A DNA stretch of 64,000 bases from JAUVZF01 sp035529015 (GTDB lineage: Bacteria; Planctomycetota; Phycisphaerae; FEN-1346): NCBI GenBank assembly GCA_035529015.1, contig DATKXP010000079.1, forward strand, positions 17,638 to 81,637, given 5' to 3'. The position numbers and the translations under genes are program-made. Each line of letters opens with the position of its first letter. Positions within the stretch are counted from its first letter, which is position 1. The notes under the pieces were generated by a model. It was not told the origin of the DNA. It was given only the letters and a program-made list of their open reading frames with translations, and ran no database searches. Below are positions 16,443-24,618 of the stretch, in pieces.

Positions 16443-18788
16443 ATGGTCTCGTCACGCGGTATCCGAGCGGGCGCGGCTTACGTCGAACTGTACGCCCACG
16501 ATTCGAAGCTCGTCCGCGGCCTGAAGCGGGCCTCCAGGCGCCTCAAGGCGTTCGGCGCGAACGTCCGCAACATCGGTGCGCGCCTCGTCAAGGCGAGCGC
16601 CGTCATGGCTACACCGCTCGTGGCCGGCGCCAAGGTCTACGCCGACTTCGAGCAGCAGATGGCCAACGTTGCCACGATGCTCGACAAGCCTGCTGACCAC
16701 ATGGACGCCTTCAAGAAGGGCATCCGGTCGATGGCGGTGGAGTTCGGCGAATCGACCGAGGCGCTGGCCGGTGGACTGTACGACATCCTGTCGGCCAGCA
16801 TTCCCGCCGAGAAGGCCCTGGAGGTCCTGGCCGTTGCTTCCAGGGCAGCGAAGGCAGGGCTCACGGACACGAAGACGGCAGCCGACGCCATCACGACGGT
16901 CCTGAACTCGTACGGCCTCGCGGCGGAGCACGCGGGTGCTGTCTCCGACCTCCTCTTCTCCGTGGTCAAGCGCGGCAAGACGACCTTCGCCGAACTCGCC
17001 CCGCAGATCGGTATGGTCGCATCCACCGCCGCCAGCGCGGGTGTGGGCCTCGATGAACTGGGCGCGGCCCTGGCCACCCTCACGCGCCACGGTGTGAAGA
17101 CCGAGAACGCCGTCACGGCCGTTAACCAGATCGTCATGTCGTTCCTGAAGCCCTCGAAAGAGGCGGCTGACGTGGCCAGGCAACTGGGCTTTGAGATGTC
17201 GTCCGCGACGCTCCACACCGAAGGCCTCGCCGGGGTCTTCGAGAAGATCAGTCGCCTCTCGCCCGACGCCATCGCCAAACTGTTCCCGAACGCCCGGGCG
17301 CTGCGGGGCGTCATCCCGGCGCTCAAGAACATGGAAGGCTTTCTGGCGGACATCGGCGCCATGAGGACCGGAGCCGGGGCGACCGAGACCGCCTACAAGA
17401 AGATGGCCGCCACGCTCGCACACGCCTTCGCCCAGGTCAAACAGGCGGGGCTCGTGGCGCTGTCGGTGGTAGGCGAATCGCTTGCCGAGCCGCTCTCGAA
17501 GGCGGCTGCCACCATCAAGCGGTACGCTGCGTTCGTCACCGACCTCATCGCCCGGAACAAGGGCCTCGTGGTCGCTGCCGCGAAGGTCGTTGCCATCATC
17601 GGCCTGGTGGGCGGTGCGCTCGTGGTCGTGGGTGCGGCAGGTTCGGCCCTGGCGACGGTCTTTGGCGGCATCGCAGCCATCGTCACAGGTGTGGGGACGG
17701 CTATCGGCGTACTTGGCACCGTTCTGGCTGCCCTCGTCTCACCCATCGGTCTTGTGATCGCGGCCGTGGCCGCCCTCGGCGCATACATCTTGTATGCGAC
17801 CGGAGCGGCGGGGAAGGCCCTGAAATGGCTCGGGGAGAAGTTCGGTCAACTGAGGGAGTTTGCCGGCGAGGCGTACCGCGGCATCGCTGACGCCCTGGCT
17901 GCCGGCGACATCGGCCTCGCGGCTCGGATCCTGTGGCTGACGCTGAAGGTCGCCTGGCAGAAAGGCGTCGGCTGGCTCCTCCGCGTCTGGCTGCAGTTCA
18001 AGCATGGGTTCCTCTCGGTCGCCTACGCCGCGTTCTACGGGACGTTGGCGCTCGCGCGGACCGTCTGGCACGGCATCCAGATCGCGGCCGTCGAGGCGGC
18101 CGCATTCATGCTCAAGGCCTGGGACCGGTACGTCTTCGCCGTGGCCCGGGCGATGCTGTGGCTCCAGTCACGATTGACGAAGATCTGGAACGTCCTCAAA
18201 GGGAAGTTCGACGAGACGTTCGACCCTCAGGCCGCCAATCGTGCCGTCCAGCAACAGTACGAGTACGGGAGTCAGTACCTCAAGGAGGAAGGTGCGCGTC
18301 GCCAGAAGACGCTCGAGGGGGCCCGTCAGCGGGTCCGTGAGCACGAGCAGGAGCAGTACGAGGCCGGGATGGCCGAGATCAGCCGGGCCCACCAGGCGAA
18401 GAAGCGGGCCATGGAAGAGGAGGCTCGGACTCGGACGGCCGCGGCCCAGGCCGAACTGGATCAGGCCCGCCAGGAGTGGCGCGCTGCCATCGCCGAGGCA
18501 CGCAGGAAACGCGAGGCCCGTGAGGCCGCCGACGAGGGCCCCGGCAAACTCAAGGGACCTGCGAGCCTCGTAGGCAAGGTCCAGGACAGCCTGGCCGGTC
18601 TGGGTGACACGCTGAAGAAGACGGCCGAGCGCACCATCAGCGTCACCGGCACGTTCAGTGCCATGGCGGTGGCCGGACTCGGTGCCGGCAGCGTGGCCGA
18701 ACGGACCGCCAAGGCGACCGAGGAGACCGCCCAGAACACCAAGAAACTCGTCACGGAAACCCGCGTCGGCGGGCTGACCTTCAGCTAG
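16443..18788 (+). CDS. Tape measure protein
   Basis: 781 residues. N-terminal TP901-type region (FEQQMANVATMLDKPADHMD, then VEFGESTEALAGGLYDILSA, FAELAPQIGMVASTAASAGV), hydrophobic segments at ~375-450 (AAAKVVAIIGLVGGALVVVG, AALVSPIGLVIAAVAALGAY), and a long charged coiled-coil C-terminus (EEEARTRTAAAQAELDQARQ). Tape measures set tail length and help deliver DNA. At roughly 1.5 angstrom per residue the predicted tail is of moderate siphophage length. Confidence 0.9.
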   Translation: MVSSRGIRAGAAYVELYAHDSKLVRGLKRASRRLKAFGANVRNIGARLVKASAVMATPLVAGAKVYADFEQQMANVATMLDKPADHMDAFKKGIRSMAVEFGESTEALAGGLYDILSASIPAEKALEVLAVASRAAKAGLTDTKTAADAITTVLNSYGLAAEHAGAVSDLLFSVVKRGKTTFAELAPQIGMVASTAASAGVGLDELGAALATLTRHGVKTENAVTAVNQIVMSFLKPSKEAADVARQLGFEMSSATLHTEGLAGVFEKISRLSPDAIAKLFPNARALRGVIPALKNMEGFLADIGAMRTGAGATETAYKKMAATLAHAFAQVKQAGLVALSVVGESLAEPLSKAAATIKRYAAFVTDLIARNKGLVVAAAKVVAIIGLVGGALVVVGAAGSALATVFGGIAAIVTGVGTAIGVLGTVLAALVSPIGLVIAAVAALGAYILYATGAAGKALKWLGEKFGQLREFAGEAYRGIADALAAGDIGLAARILWLTLKVAWQKGVGWLLRVWLQFKHGFLSVAYAAFYGTLALARTVWHGIQIAAVEAAAFMLKAWDRYVFAVARAMLWLQSRLTKIWNVLKGKFDETFDPQAANRAVQQQYEYGSQYLKEEGARRQKTLEGARQRVREHEQEQYEAGMAEISRAHQAKKRAMEEEARTRTAAAQAELDQARQEWRAAIAEARRKREAREAADEGPGKLKGPASLVGKVQDSLAGLGDTLKKTAERTISVTGTFSAMAVAGLGAGSVAERTAKATEETAQNTKKLVTETRVGGLTFS

Positions 18789-18800
18789 CACAGGACGGCC

Positions 18801-19625
18801 ATGGCCATCACCGTTACCGAAAAGCCCGACAGCCGCCCGTCCTCGGACGGCCAGGACGCCTCAGCCGAACTCCTCTACACCGTCCGCGGGACGGCCGACG
18901 ATGCTGCAGCGAAGGCGGCGCTGGCGTCCGAGGCTCCCACGACGCACGGTGACCTCGTCCGGCAGACCTGGGGCGTCGAACCGGTCCACGTCGATACCGG
19001 GAGTCCCGACGACTGTATCTGGGACGGCACGGTCCGATACGGCCGTGTGAACAACACGCCGCCGGAGACCGGCGAGTCCGTGTTCAACTTCGACACGGGC
19101 GGCGGGACGCAGCATATCACCCAGAGCCTCCAGACCGCGGGCAGTTACGCGCCGCCGGGCAAGACGGCCCCGAACTTCAAGGGCGCGATCGGCGTCACAC
19201 ACGACTCGGTCGAGGGCGTGGATATCACCGTCCCGATCTACCAGTTCTCCGAGACGCATTACCTGGCCGACTCGGTCGTGACGCCCGCCTACAAGGCGAC
19301 GCTCTTCAACCTGACCGGCAAGGTTAACTCGGGCGCGTTCAAGGGCTTTGAGGCGGGCGAGGTCCTGTTCCTCGGTGCGTCCGGGTCGAAGCGTGGCGAA
19401 ACGGACTGGGAGATCACGTTCCGTTTTGCGGCCAGCCCGAACCGGACGGGCCTGACGGTCGGCGACATCACCGGCATCTCGAAGAAGGGGTGGGAGTACA
19501 TGTGGGTCCGCTACGCCGACGCTGAGGATGACGACGCGAAGGAGCTCGTCAAGCGGCCCACGTCCGTGCACGTGGAGAAGGTGTACGAGGAAGGGGACTT
19601 TGTGGGCTTGGGGATTGGCTCATGA
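18801..19625 (+). CDS. Distal tail structural protein
   Basis: 274 residues, ATG 12 bases after the tape measure gene. Beta-rich with no catalytic motif: ITVTEKPDSRPSSDGQDASA, LLYTVRGTADDAAAKAAL, DITVPIYQFSETHYL and a FKGFEAGEVLFLGASGSKRG block. Proteins of this type follow the tape measure in the same position in other planctomycete prophage arrays as I remember them. A distal tail or tip role is inferred from position. Confidence 0.6.
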   Translation: MAITVTEKPDSRPSSDGQDASAELLYTVRGTADDAAAKAALASEAPTTHGDLVRQTWGVEPVHVDTGSPDDCIWDGTVRYGRVNNTPPETGESVFNFDTGGGTQHITQSLQTAGSYAPPGKTAPNFKGAIGVTHDSVEGVDITVPIYQFSETHYLADSVVTPAYKATLFNLTGKVNSGAFKGFEAGEVLFLGASGSKRGETDWEITFRFAASPNRTGLTVGDITGISKKGWEYMWVRYADAEDDDAKELVKRPTSVHVEKVYEEGDFVGLGIGS

Positions 19626-19651
19626 GACAGGAGAATCGCAGGTGCTGCGGC

Positions 19652-20386
19652 TCAGCAGTTGACGTACTGGATCGGGTTCCGGCTCCGCTCGCTGAAGTAT
19701 CCGTCGACGGAGCGCCCGAGGTACTTCCTTCGGACAGGATCCAGTGCAACTGTTCCGACGAACTCCCACCGGCCTTTCATCGGATGGCCCTGATGGTGCC
19801 ACGCGTTGAAGGTGGAACCGGACCGCAACCACTGCGATATGGCGTAGACCTCGCGGACGATGTCCCGGTACACGGCAAGGGCATATCGGGCTTTCTCTCT
19901 TCTGGTTCCGACGACCCACACGCCGCGGGTGGCGTCGTAGAGTTCGGCTTCCGAGATCCCATAATGGTACATACGGCTGATCCGGATGAGCATCACGGGT
20001 TCGGTGATCCGGGCCGGCTTCCGCTGGTAGAGCGAGAGCACCTGGTCGAGGGACATGCGGCCCTGGCGGGAACTGTGATGTCCGTGAACACGGTTAGACA
20101 GCCGGTCGAGGCCGACGAGGTCAATCGCCGCCATCTCAACAGCCAGTGCCGCCTTCTCGTCCTTCAGGCCGTGGATGAGGACCTCTACGCGAGGTTCCAG
20201 CCCGCGCTTGCGGAGCCCCCGAATCTTGGCGCCGTGAGGGGTTTTGCCTCGCCCGTCTACGTGACAGAGCAAGCGGTTGCCTTTCCCCTTGCCGACGTAG
20301 AACACCTCGTCGGTCTCGGGGTCGACGTACAGGTAGACGTAGTAGCCCAGTTCGCGAGTGACGCACGAAGGGAGCCTCTTGATCAT
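19652..20386 (-). CDS. GIY-YIG endonuclease (LEM-3-like domain) inserted in tail genes
   Basis: 244 residues on the opposite strand to all surrounding phage genes. N-terminal nuclease domain: YYVYLYVDPETDEVFYVGKGKG supplies the variant of 'GIY...YIG' (here YVY...YVGKG), followed by RGLRKRGLEPRVEVLI and the E residue of ALAVEMAAIDLVG. The C-terminal ~140 residues hold substrate-recognition-like sequence (RGVWVVGTRREKARY, NAWHHQGHPMKGRW). A very strong ribosome-binding site (AAGGAGGAGGGAGGAG) precedes the ATG. It is probably a free-standing homing or DNA-repair nuclease acquired as an independent unit. Confidence 0.85.
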   Translation of the reverse strand: MIKRLPSCVTRELGYYVYLYVDPETDEVFYVGKGKGNRLLCHVDGRGKTPHGAKIRGLRKRGLEPRVEVLIHGLKDEKAALAVEMAAIDLVGLDRLSNRVHGHHSSRQGRMSLDQVLSLYQRKPARITEPVMLIRISRMYHYGISEAELYDATRGVWVVGTRREKARYALAVYRDIVREVYAISQWLRSGSTFNAWHHQGHPMKGRWEFVGTVALDPVRRKYLGRSVDGYFSERSRNPIQYVNC

Positions 20387-20499
20387 GGCTCCTCCCTCCT
20401 CCTTGCCGCACGGATGCTCAGCGTCTTCAGCACGGACACTCCCAGCGTTAAAGGCTTGTTGAACATGCGTAGTATAGCGAGTGCTGGGGGGGATGGCGA

Positions 20500-21438
20500 G
20501 TGAGCCTGCAGAAAGTCAAGTCCGGCGACCCACTGGAGATCCCGGCACGCACCCACAACGCCTTCATCGACGCCGCCCGTGACCACCTGGCCCGGCAGCA
20601 GAACGTGGCAGGTGCGCCCGTTGCGGAACTCCGTCCTGGCGGCATCGTGCCGGTGAAGAACGCAAGCGGCGCGGATCGCGAGCGGTTCGATATCCTGGGC
20701 ATCGATGCGCCGATCTTCACGCCCACCGACAACGAGGACGGTTTCAAGAACCAAGTCGCCCTCAAAGGCGTCCTGCCCACCGAAGCCGACCACGCGGGCA
20801 GGTTCGCTATCCTCCTTGAGCCGCTGAAGGCGGGCGCCATCGGCCTCGCGTGCGTCCAGGGCGTCTGTCCTGTGAAGGTCAGCGTCGAGGACGAGGACCA
20901 CCCCTGCGCCGACGTGAACGACGGCCAGGCCGGAAGTCTCAAGAGCGGCGTGAGCGGGGCTGCCTTCATCCTCTGGAAGGAGTCCGGCACGGGCGAGAAA
21001 TGGGCCGTGGTCAAACTCGGCGTGCCCCCCGACTCGCTCGGCAGCCTGTTTGCCGTGCTGGTCACGAAAGACGGCGGGGTGGCCGGAGACGCCGCGACCG
21101 ACTGCACGTTCACCTACACGGTCAAGGACCTTCTCGGCGCGGAACTCGCCACGGCCCTTTCGCCCCTGCGGCCGCGCTTTGCGCACACCGAGTACGTCGA
21201 GCCGGGCGCGGATTCGCCGGGCACCGCCTGGTACGACGCCCAGGGGGACCTGCAACTCCTCGAGGCGGTCGAGGAGGTGCCGAAGACCGACCTCGTCGCG
21301 GTTCTCACCAGCCTGCGCTATGACACCACCGCGCACGAGTTCCAGTACAAGAAGACCAGCGTGCGGGTCATCGAGACCGAAGATGAGGACGCCGCATGGA
21401 CCGCCATCACGGACCTGACGGAATGCGACGACACGTGA
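20500..21438 (+). CDS. Phage tail-associated structural protein
   Basis: 312 residues from GTG (MSLQKVKSGDPLEIPARTHN), preceded by a G-rich stretch. Conserved-looking opening 'sGdpl.ipA..wN.i.daAr' is frequent in distal structural proteins of planctomycete prophages, as I recall. It is beta-rich (GGIVPVKNASGADRERFDIL, RFAILLEPLKAGAIGLACVQ) with one Cys-rich stretch. Function beyond structure is unknown. It resumes the + strand phage array after the GIY-YIG insert. Confidence 0.55.
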   Translation: MSLQKVKSGDPLEIPARTHNAFIDAARDHLARQQNVAGAPVAELRPGGIVPVKNASGADRERFDILGIDAPIFTPTDNEDGFKNQVALKGVLPTEADHAGRFAILLEPLKAGAIGLACVQGVCPVKVSVEDEDHPCADVNDGQAGSLKSGVSGAAFILWKESGTGEKWAVVKLGVPPDSLGSLFAVLVTKDGGVAGDAATDCTFTYTVKDLLGAELATALSPLRPRFAHTEYVEPGADSPGTAWYDAQGDLQLLEAVEEVPKTDLVAVLTSLRYDTTAHEFQYKKTSVRVIETEDEDAAWTAITDLTECDDT

Positions 21439-21454
21439 TTCAGGGGCGCTCGCC

Positions 21455-22018
21455 GTGGCCTACTCAGACAAGCCGATGTACAGCAAGAAGACCGGCAAGC
21501 CCATCTACCGCAAGAGCAACGACAGGCTGATCTACGGCGACCCGGACGACTGTGACTGCTGCGGGGGAATTGGCGGATGCTGCGGCTCCGACAACCCTCC
21601 CGGCCACCCCCAGAACGATGCCGTCATTACCATCGTTGGGGAGTGCGGCACGGACGAGTGGGGCGAGCCGTCCGAGTTCTGCTCCGACTGGTGTCACGAG
21701 GGGGCCGGGGCGTACGGGTGGTATGGCTGCTGGTTCCAGCAGGGGCCTCCAACCGATGGTCTCGTGTGGTACTGGTATTTCGTCCCCGAGGAGGGGCACG
21801 AGTGGCGGCTGCAAATCAATTACGACTTGGACCTGGACATCTGGCAGGCGACCCTGTGGGGACACAACGACCAGAGCGTCACCTACCAGGGCGACATCCC
21901 GCCGCTCGCGTGTGACCACACGACTCACAAGCTCAGCGGCTCGTTTTCGCTGCCGGGCCTGGCCATTGCGCCTTATTGCGGGTGCGTAGGATGCACGGCG
22001 AACGTGACGATTGGCTGA
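21455..22018 (+). CDS. Cys- and Trp-rich distal phage protein
   Basis: 187 residues with GTG start. After a short basic opening (SDKPMYSKKTGKPIYRKSND) there is a cysteine cluster DDCDCCGGIGGCCG and further paired cysteines (ECGTDEW, FCSDWCH, PYCGCVGCTANV), with many aromatic residues (AGAYGWYGCWFQQG, WYWYFVPEEG). The composition suggests disulfide- or metal-stabilised surface material such as an adhesion tip. Not recognised as a known family. Confidence 0.6.
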   Translation: MAYSDKPMYSKKTGKPIYRKSNDRLIYGDPDDCDCCGGIGGCCGSDNPPGHPQNDAVITIVGECGTDEWGEPSEFCSDWCHEGAGAYGWYGCWFQQGPPTDGLVWYWYFVPEEGHEWRLQINYDLDLDIWQATLWGHNDQSVTYQGDIPPLACDHTTHKLSGSFSLPGLAIAPYCGCVGCTANVTIG

Positions 22019-22536
22019 GACCCGAGTTCTGCGAGTCCGCGCACTGCCACGTCGGTGCGCATTGCTGCGTCTGCCGCGACAAGGAGGGCGGTCGCCGGTG
22101 GCGACGGCTCATCGCCCAGCGGTTCGAAGTGGACGGCGTTGACTGGCCCTGTCCGCACGGGAACCCGTGGGGGTATCAGCCGCCGGAGCGAACGCGCCGG
22201 TCCGTCCTGCCGTATGTCGCCGCCAGCCACGGCACCCTGGCAGGGCGAGCCCCTGGCAGGGCTGCGCCCGCCGTGGCCCGCTGCCGTGGCTCGACCGCGA
22301 GCCGTACCCGTGCCAGGGAGCGTCGAGCGATCTGCGATGCGTGTGAGGTGCCAGCCCTGGAGTGCGAGGTCCGGTACAAGCGCGAACTTCAGGCGGCCAG
22401 CGGCAGAACCTGCTGGTTCAACCGATTCGTTCGCCGGGCTTCATCGTGCTGTCCCGCTGACCCGCCGAAGTGGTCGGCAGTGAACGAGCCGCGCCTGCCG
22501 GGAAGCATCATGCCGAAAGCGGCGGCATCCGTGTGA
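21991..22536 (+). CDS. Cys-rich small phage protein
   Basis: 181 residues from ATG 21991, overlapping the end of the previous gene by 28 bases. N-terminal CESAHCHVGAHCCVCRDKEG and DWPCPHGNPWGYQPPE and C-terminal ICDACEVPALECEV read as genuine protein with zinc-ribbon-like spacing. The middle (~75-115) is Arg/Ala-rich and less convincing, so an undetected frame change there is possible. Confidence 0.5.
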   Translation: MHGERDDWLRPEFCESAHCHVGAHCCVCRDKEGGRRWRRLIAQRFEVDGVDWPCPHGNPWGYQPPERTRRSVLPYVAASHGTLAGRAPGRAAPAVARCRGSTASRTRARERRAICDACEVPALECEVRYKRELQAASGRTCWFNRFVRRASSCCPADPPKWSAVNEPRLPGSIMPKAAASV

Positions 22537-22573
22537 TGGCTAAGCCCGCCTCTGCTCGTCCCTACTATCCGTG

Positions 22574-22735
22574 ATGAGAGAGACCAGCGGCCTCGAGCAG
22601 ATCGTCATCTGGCAGGACGGCGACAAGAACCTCCACGTGCGGGTCAAGAAGAACGGCATCTGGTTGCCGGACGGGACCGAACTGGACATGACGTTCAACG
22701 ATTCCGGTCACGTCACGGACGGGTGGTGGGATTGA
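22574..22735 (+). CDS. Very small phage protein
   Basis: 53 residues (METSGL-type opening, then LHVRVKKNGIWLPDGTELDM, ending HVTDGWWD). It is beta-rich and has paralogue-like similarity to the next ORF, which also ends in a 'GHVT.G.W' motif. It is too short for most gene finders. The repeated motif between neighbours supports both being real. Confidence 0.45.
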   Translation: MRETSGLEQIVIWQDGDKNLHVRVKKNGIWLPDGTELDMTFNDSGHVTDGWWD

Positions 22736-22740
22736 GGTTG

Positions 22741-22848
22741 GTGCAGCACGGCTACACCAAGAACGGCCAGTTCTACGGCTGGTACAGCACCATCGAGGTC
22801 GAGATCGACAAAAAAGGCCACGTAACGGGTGCTTGGCAGAGCAGCTGA
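22741..22848 (+). CDS. Tiny phage protein related to the preceding one
   Basis: 35 residues from GTG 22741 (an in-frame TTG at 22732 overlaps the previous stop). It reads VQHGYTKNGQFYGWYS...KKGHVTGAWQSS, sharing 'GHVTGxW' with its neighbour. It is the last recognisable gene of the phage array. The following ~220 bases to the regulator show no gene. Confidence 0.35.
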   Translation: MQHGYTKNGQFYGWYSTIEVEIDKKGHVTGAWQSS

Positions 22849-23070
22849 CGGTGCCTGTGTGTGCCACTTCTCAGCCGCCCCCACTGTCAGACCCCGCGCG
22901 CCGCCGCGCTTCCGCTGGCGCTCCCCCACCGGCAACTTCCCGTGGACCGCCACCGCTCACGCACGTGCTCATGGTTCGGTAAGGCACGTGCAAACAGGAA
23001 GGCCGGGTACACCGTTGGGAGGATTCCTGAGCAGCCAGCACCCGGCGTCTGCGGATCCTATGCCCAAGGT

Positions 23071-23089
23071 GCGCAACATCGTGTTGCGC
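23071..23089. promoter_or_regulatory. Perfect inverted repeat, candidate operator of defence-island regulator
   Basis: GCGCAACA-TCG-TGTTGCGC: 8-base arms with a 3-base centre, lying just upstream of the promoter-like element at 23102 and 79 bases before the regulator start. Suitable as a dimer-binding site for the downstream helix-turn-helix protein. Confidence 0.4.
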
Positions 23090-23101
23090 GATGGGTCGGA
23101 C

Positions 23102-23130
23102 TTGACGCCGTGCAACGGATGTGGTACCTT
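23102..23130 (+). promoter_or_regulatory. Promoter-like element before regulator/ssp operon
   Basis: TTGACG (23102-23107), 17-base spacer, TACCTT (23125-23130). It closely resembles the TTGACG-N17-TACCGT promoters at 55405 and 58200. Confidence 0.4.
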
Positions 23131-23167
23131 AGGCTTGACTAGGGTAGACGATGAGGGGCTTGGCGGA

Positions 23168-23404
23168 ATGCCTACCGAAGTCAACGGCACAGAGTATTTC
23201 TCAACCACAGAGGTTGCGGAGCGCGCCTGCGTGTCGAGGCAGACAATATGGCGCTGGCGAAAGAGCGGCGTGATCCCTCCTGGGCGTAGGTACCGGAACG
23301 GTCAGGTGCTTTTTACGGAGGAAGAGGCGGATGCCATCGAGGCGCACGCAAACAGGCTCGAACCTCTTGACAGTGGATTCCAGACGCACCCCACGCTATT
23401 CTGA
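23168..23404 (+). CDS. MerR/excisionase-like helix-turn-helix regulator
   Basis: 78 residues from ATG 23168. The helix-turn-helix is clear: YFSTTEVAERACVSRQTIWR then WRKSGVIPPGRRYRNGQVLF, as in MerR-like and HTH_17 proteins. An alternative ATG at 23060 would add 36 residues including CNGCG, but would place the inverted repeat and promoter inside the gene. It ends 36 bases before the cysteine desulfurase start, same strand. I infer it regulates the phosphorothioation operon or itself through the repeat at 23071. Confidence 0.7.
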   Translation: MPTEVNGTEYFSTTEVAERACVSRQTIWRWRKSGVIPPGRRYRNGQVLFTEEEADAIEAHANRLEPLDSGFQTHPTLF

Positions 23405-23440
23405 CAGAGCCCTTGTTTGACACAGGAAGGCAGAATCTCT

Positions 23441-24616
23441 GTGCATGAAGTATATTTGGACAACAACTCGACAACGAAGCTGCTTCCGGAGGTCTGCGAA
23501 GCTGTCATTGCGGCCGCGCAAGGGGACGCGTCCAACCCGTCGAGCTCGCAGCCATCTGGCGATAGAGCTCGAGCGGTTTTGCGAGACTCGCGTGCCGCGC
23601 TTGCGGAGCTCATTGGCTGTGATCCTGGCAGTCTCTACTTCACGAGCGGAGGCACCGAAGCGAACAGTTGGGTCCTGCAGGCGCTGGCGCGCAGGGAGGT
23701 AGCCACGGCCAACAGGATCCTGACGTCTCCCATCGAACATGCGTCGATCTTGCGGACGTGCGACGCCTTGGCAGATATTGGGGTGACCGTCGACCTGCTA
23801 CCAGCTGATGTCTGCGGTCGGGTAAACGTTGTTGATCTGGCAGCGTCCCTGCAGCGGCCAACCACGCTGGTAAGTATTCAATGGGCCAACAATGAGACCG
23901 GCGTCGTTCAGCCTATCCAGGCCATTGCCGAGGAATGTCGGCGAAGAGGTGTGCTTTTCCACACCGATGCCGCTCAGGCTGTCGGGAAGCTACCCATTGA
24001 CCTCCACGAGCTTCCTGCCGATTTTCTCACCCTAACCGCCCACAAGTGGCATGGACCGGCAGGTGTGGGTGCCCTCTACGTTCGCTCCCCTCGTCGGTTC
24101 GGGCCACTCTTCTTCGGTGGTGGACAGGAAGCTGGGCTTAGGCCTGGCACGGAGAACATCCTTGGCATCGCCGGGATGGGCTGCGCAGCTCGATTGCGTT
24201 CTGCACGACTCGCCGAGGTTTCTGCCGCGATGCAACGACTCCGAGACGAGTTCGAACAACAGTTGCTGCAGCGCATTCCCAGCGCAGTGATCAATGGCGG
24301 GGGGGCAGATCGCATCTGCAATACGTCGAACGTGCTCTTTGCAGGAATCGACGGCGAAGCGATGGTGGCGCAGCTGGGGCTTGAGGGGATCTCCTGCTCT
24401 CAGGGCTCCGCTTGTGAATCGATGCGGCCCGAGCCCTCGCGCGTCCTCAGGGCGATGGGGCTAAGTGAGGAGGACGCCTATGCTAGCATCAGGTTTAGCT
24501 TCTCGGAGCTGAATAGCAACCTCGACGTCGATGTCGCGGTGGAGACTATTGGCCGTGTCCATGAGCTTATTGCGGCGCGTTCGCGCTCGCTAGCCCGCCA
24601 AAGGAGTGAGGTGTAA
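23441..24616 (+). CDS. sspA: Cysteine desulfurase of SspABCD phosphorothioation system
   Basis: 391 residues from GTG 23441, with AGGAAGG (23424-23430) ten bases upstream; TTG 23417 is an alternative. PLP-dependent NifS/IscS fold: VYLDNNSTTKLLPEV opening, TSGGTEANSWVLQAL, PIEHASIL, the PLP lysine in LTAHKWHGPAG (about K202) and the catalytic cysteine in SQGSACESMRPEPSRVL (about C325). It would take sulfur from cysteine as persulfide for DNA backbone modification. The adjacent DUF4007, ATPase and PP-loop genes make the Ssp assignment more likely than general Fe-S assembly or DndA. Confidence 0.9.
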   Translation: MHEVYLDNNSTTKLLPEVCEAVIAAAQGDASNPSSSQPSGDRARAVLRDSRAALAELIGCDPGSLYFTSGGTEANSWVLQALARREVATANRILTSPIEHASILRTCDALADIGVTVDLLPADVCGRVNVVDLAASLQRPTTLVSIQWANNETGVVQPIQAIAEECRRRGVLFHTDAAQAVGKLPIDLHELPADFLTLTAHKWHGPAGVGALYVRSPRRFGPLFFGGGQEAGLRPGTENILGIAGMGCAARLRSARLAEVSAAMQRLRDEFEQQLLQRIPSAVINGGGADRICNTSNVLFAGIDGEAMVAQLGLEGISCSQGSACESMRPEPSRVLRAMGLSEEDAYASIRFSFSELNSNLDVDVAVETIGRVHELIAARSRSLARQRSEV

Positions 24617-24618
24617 CG

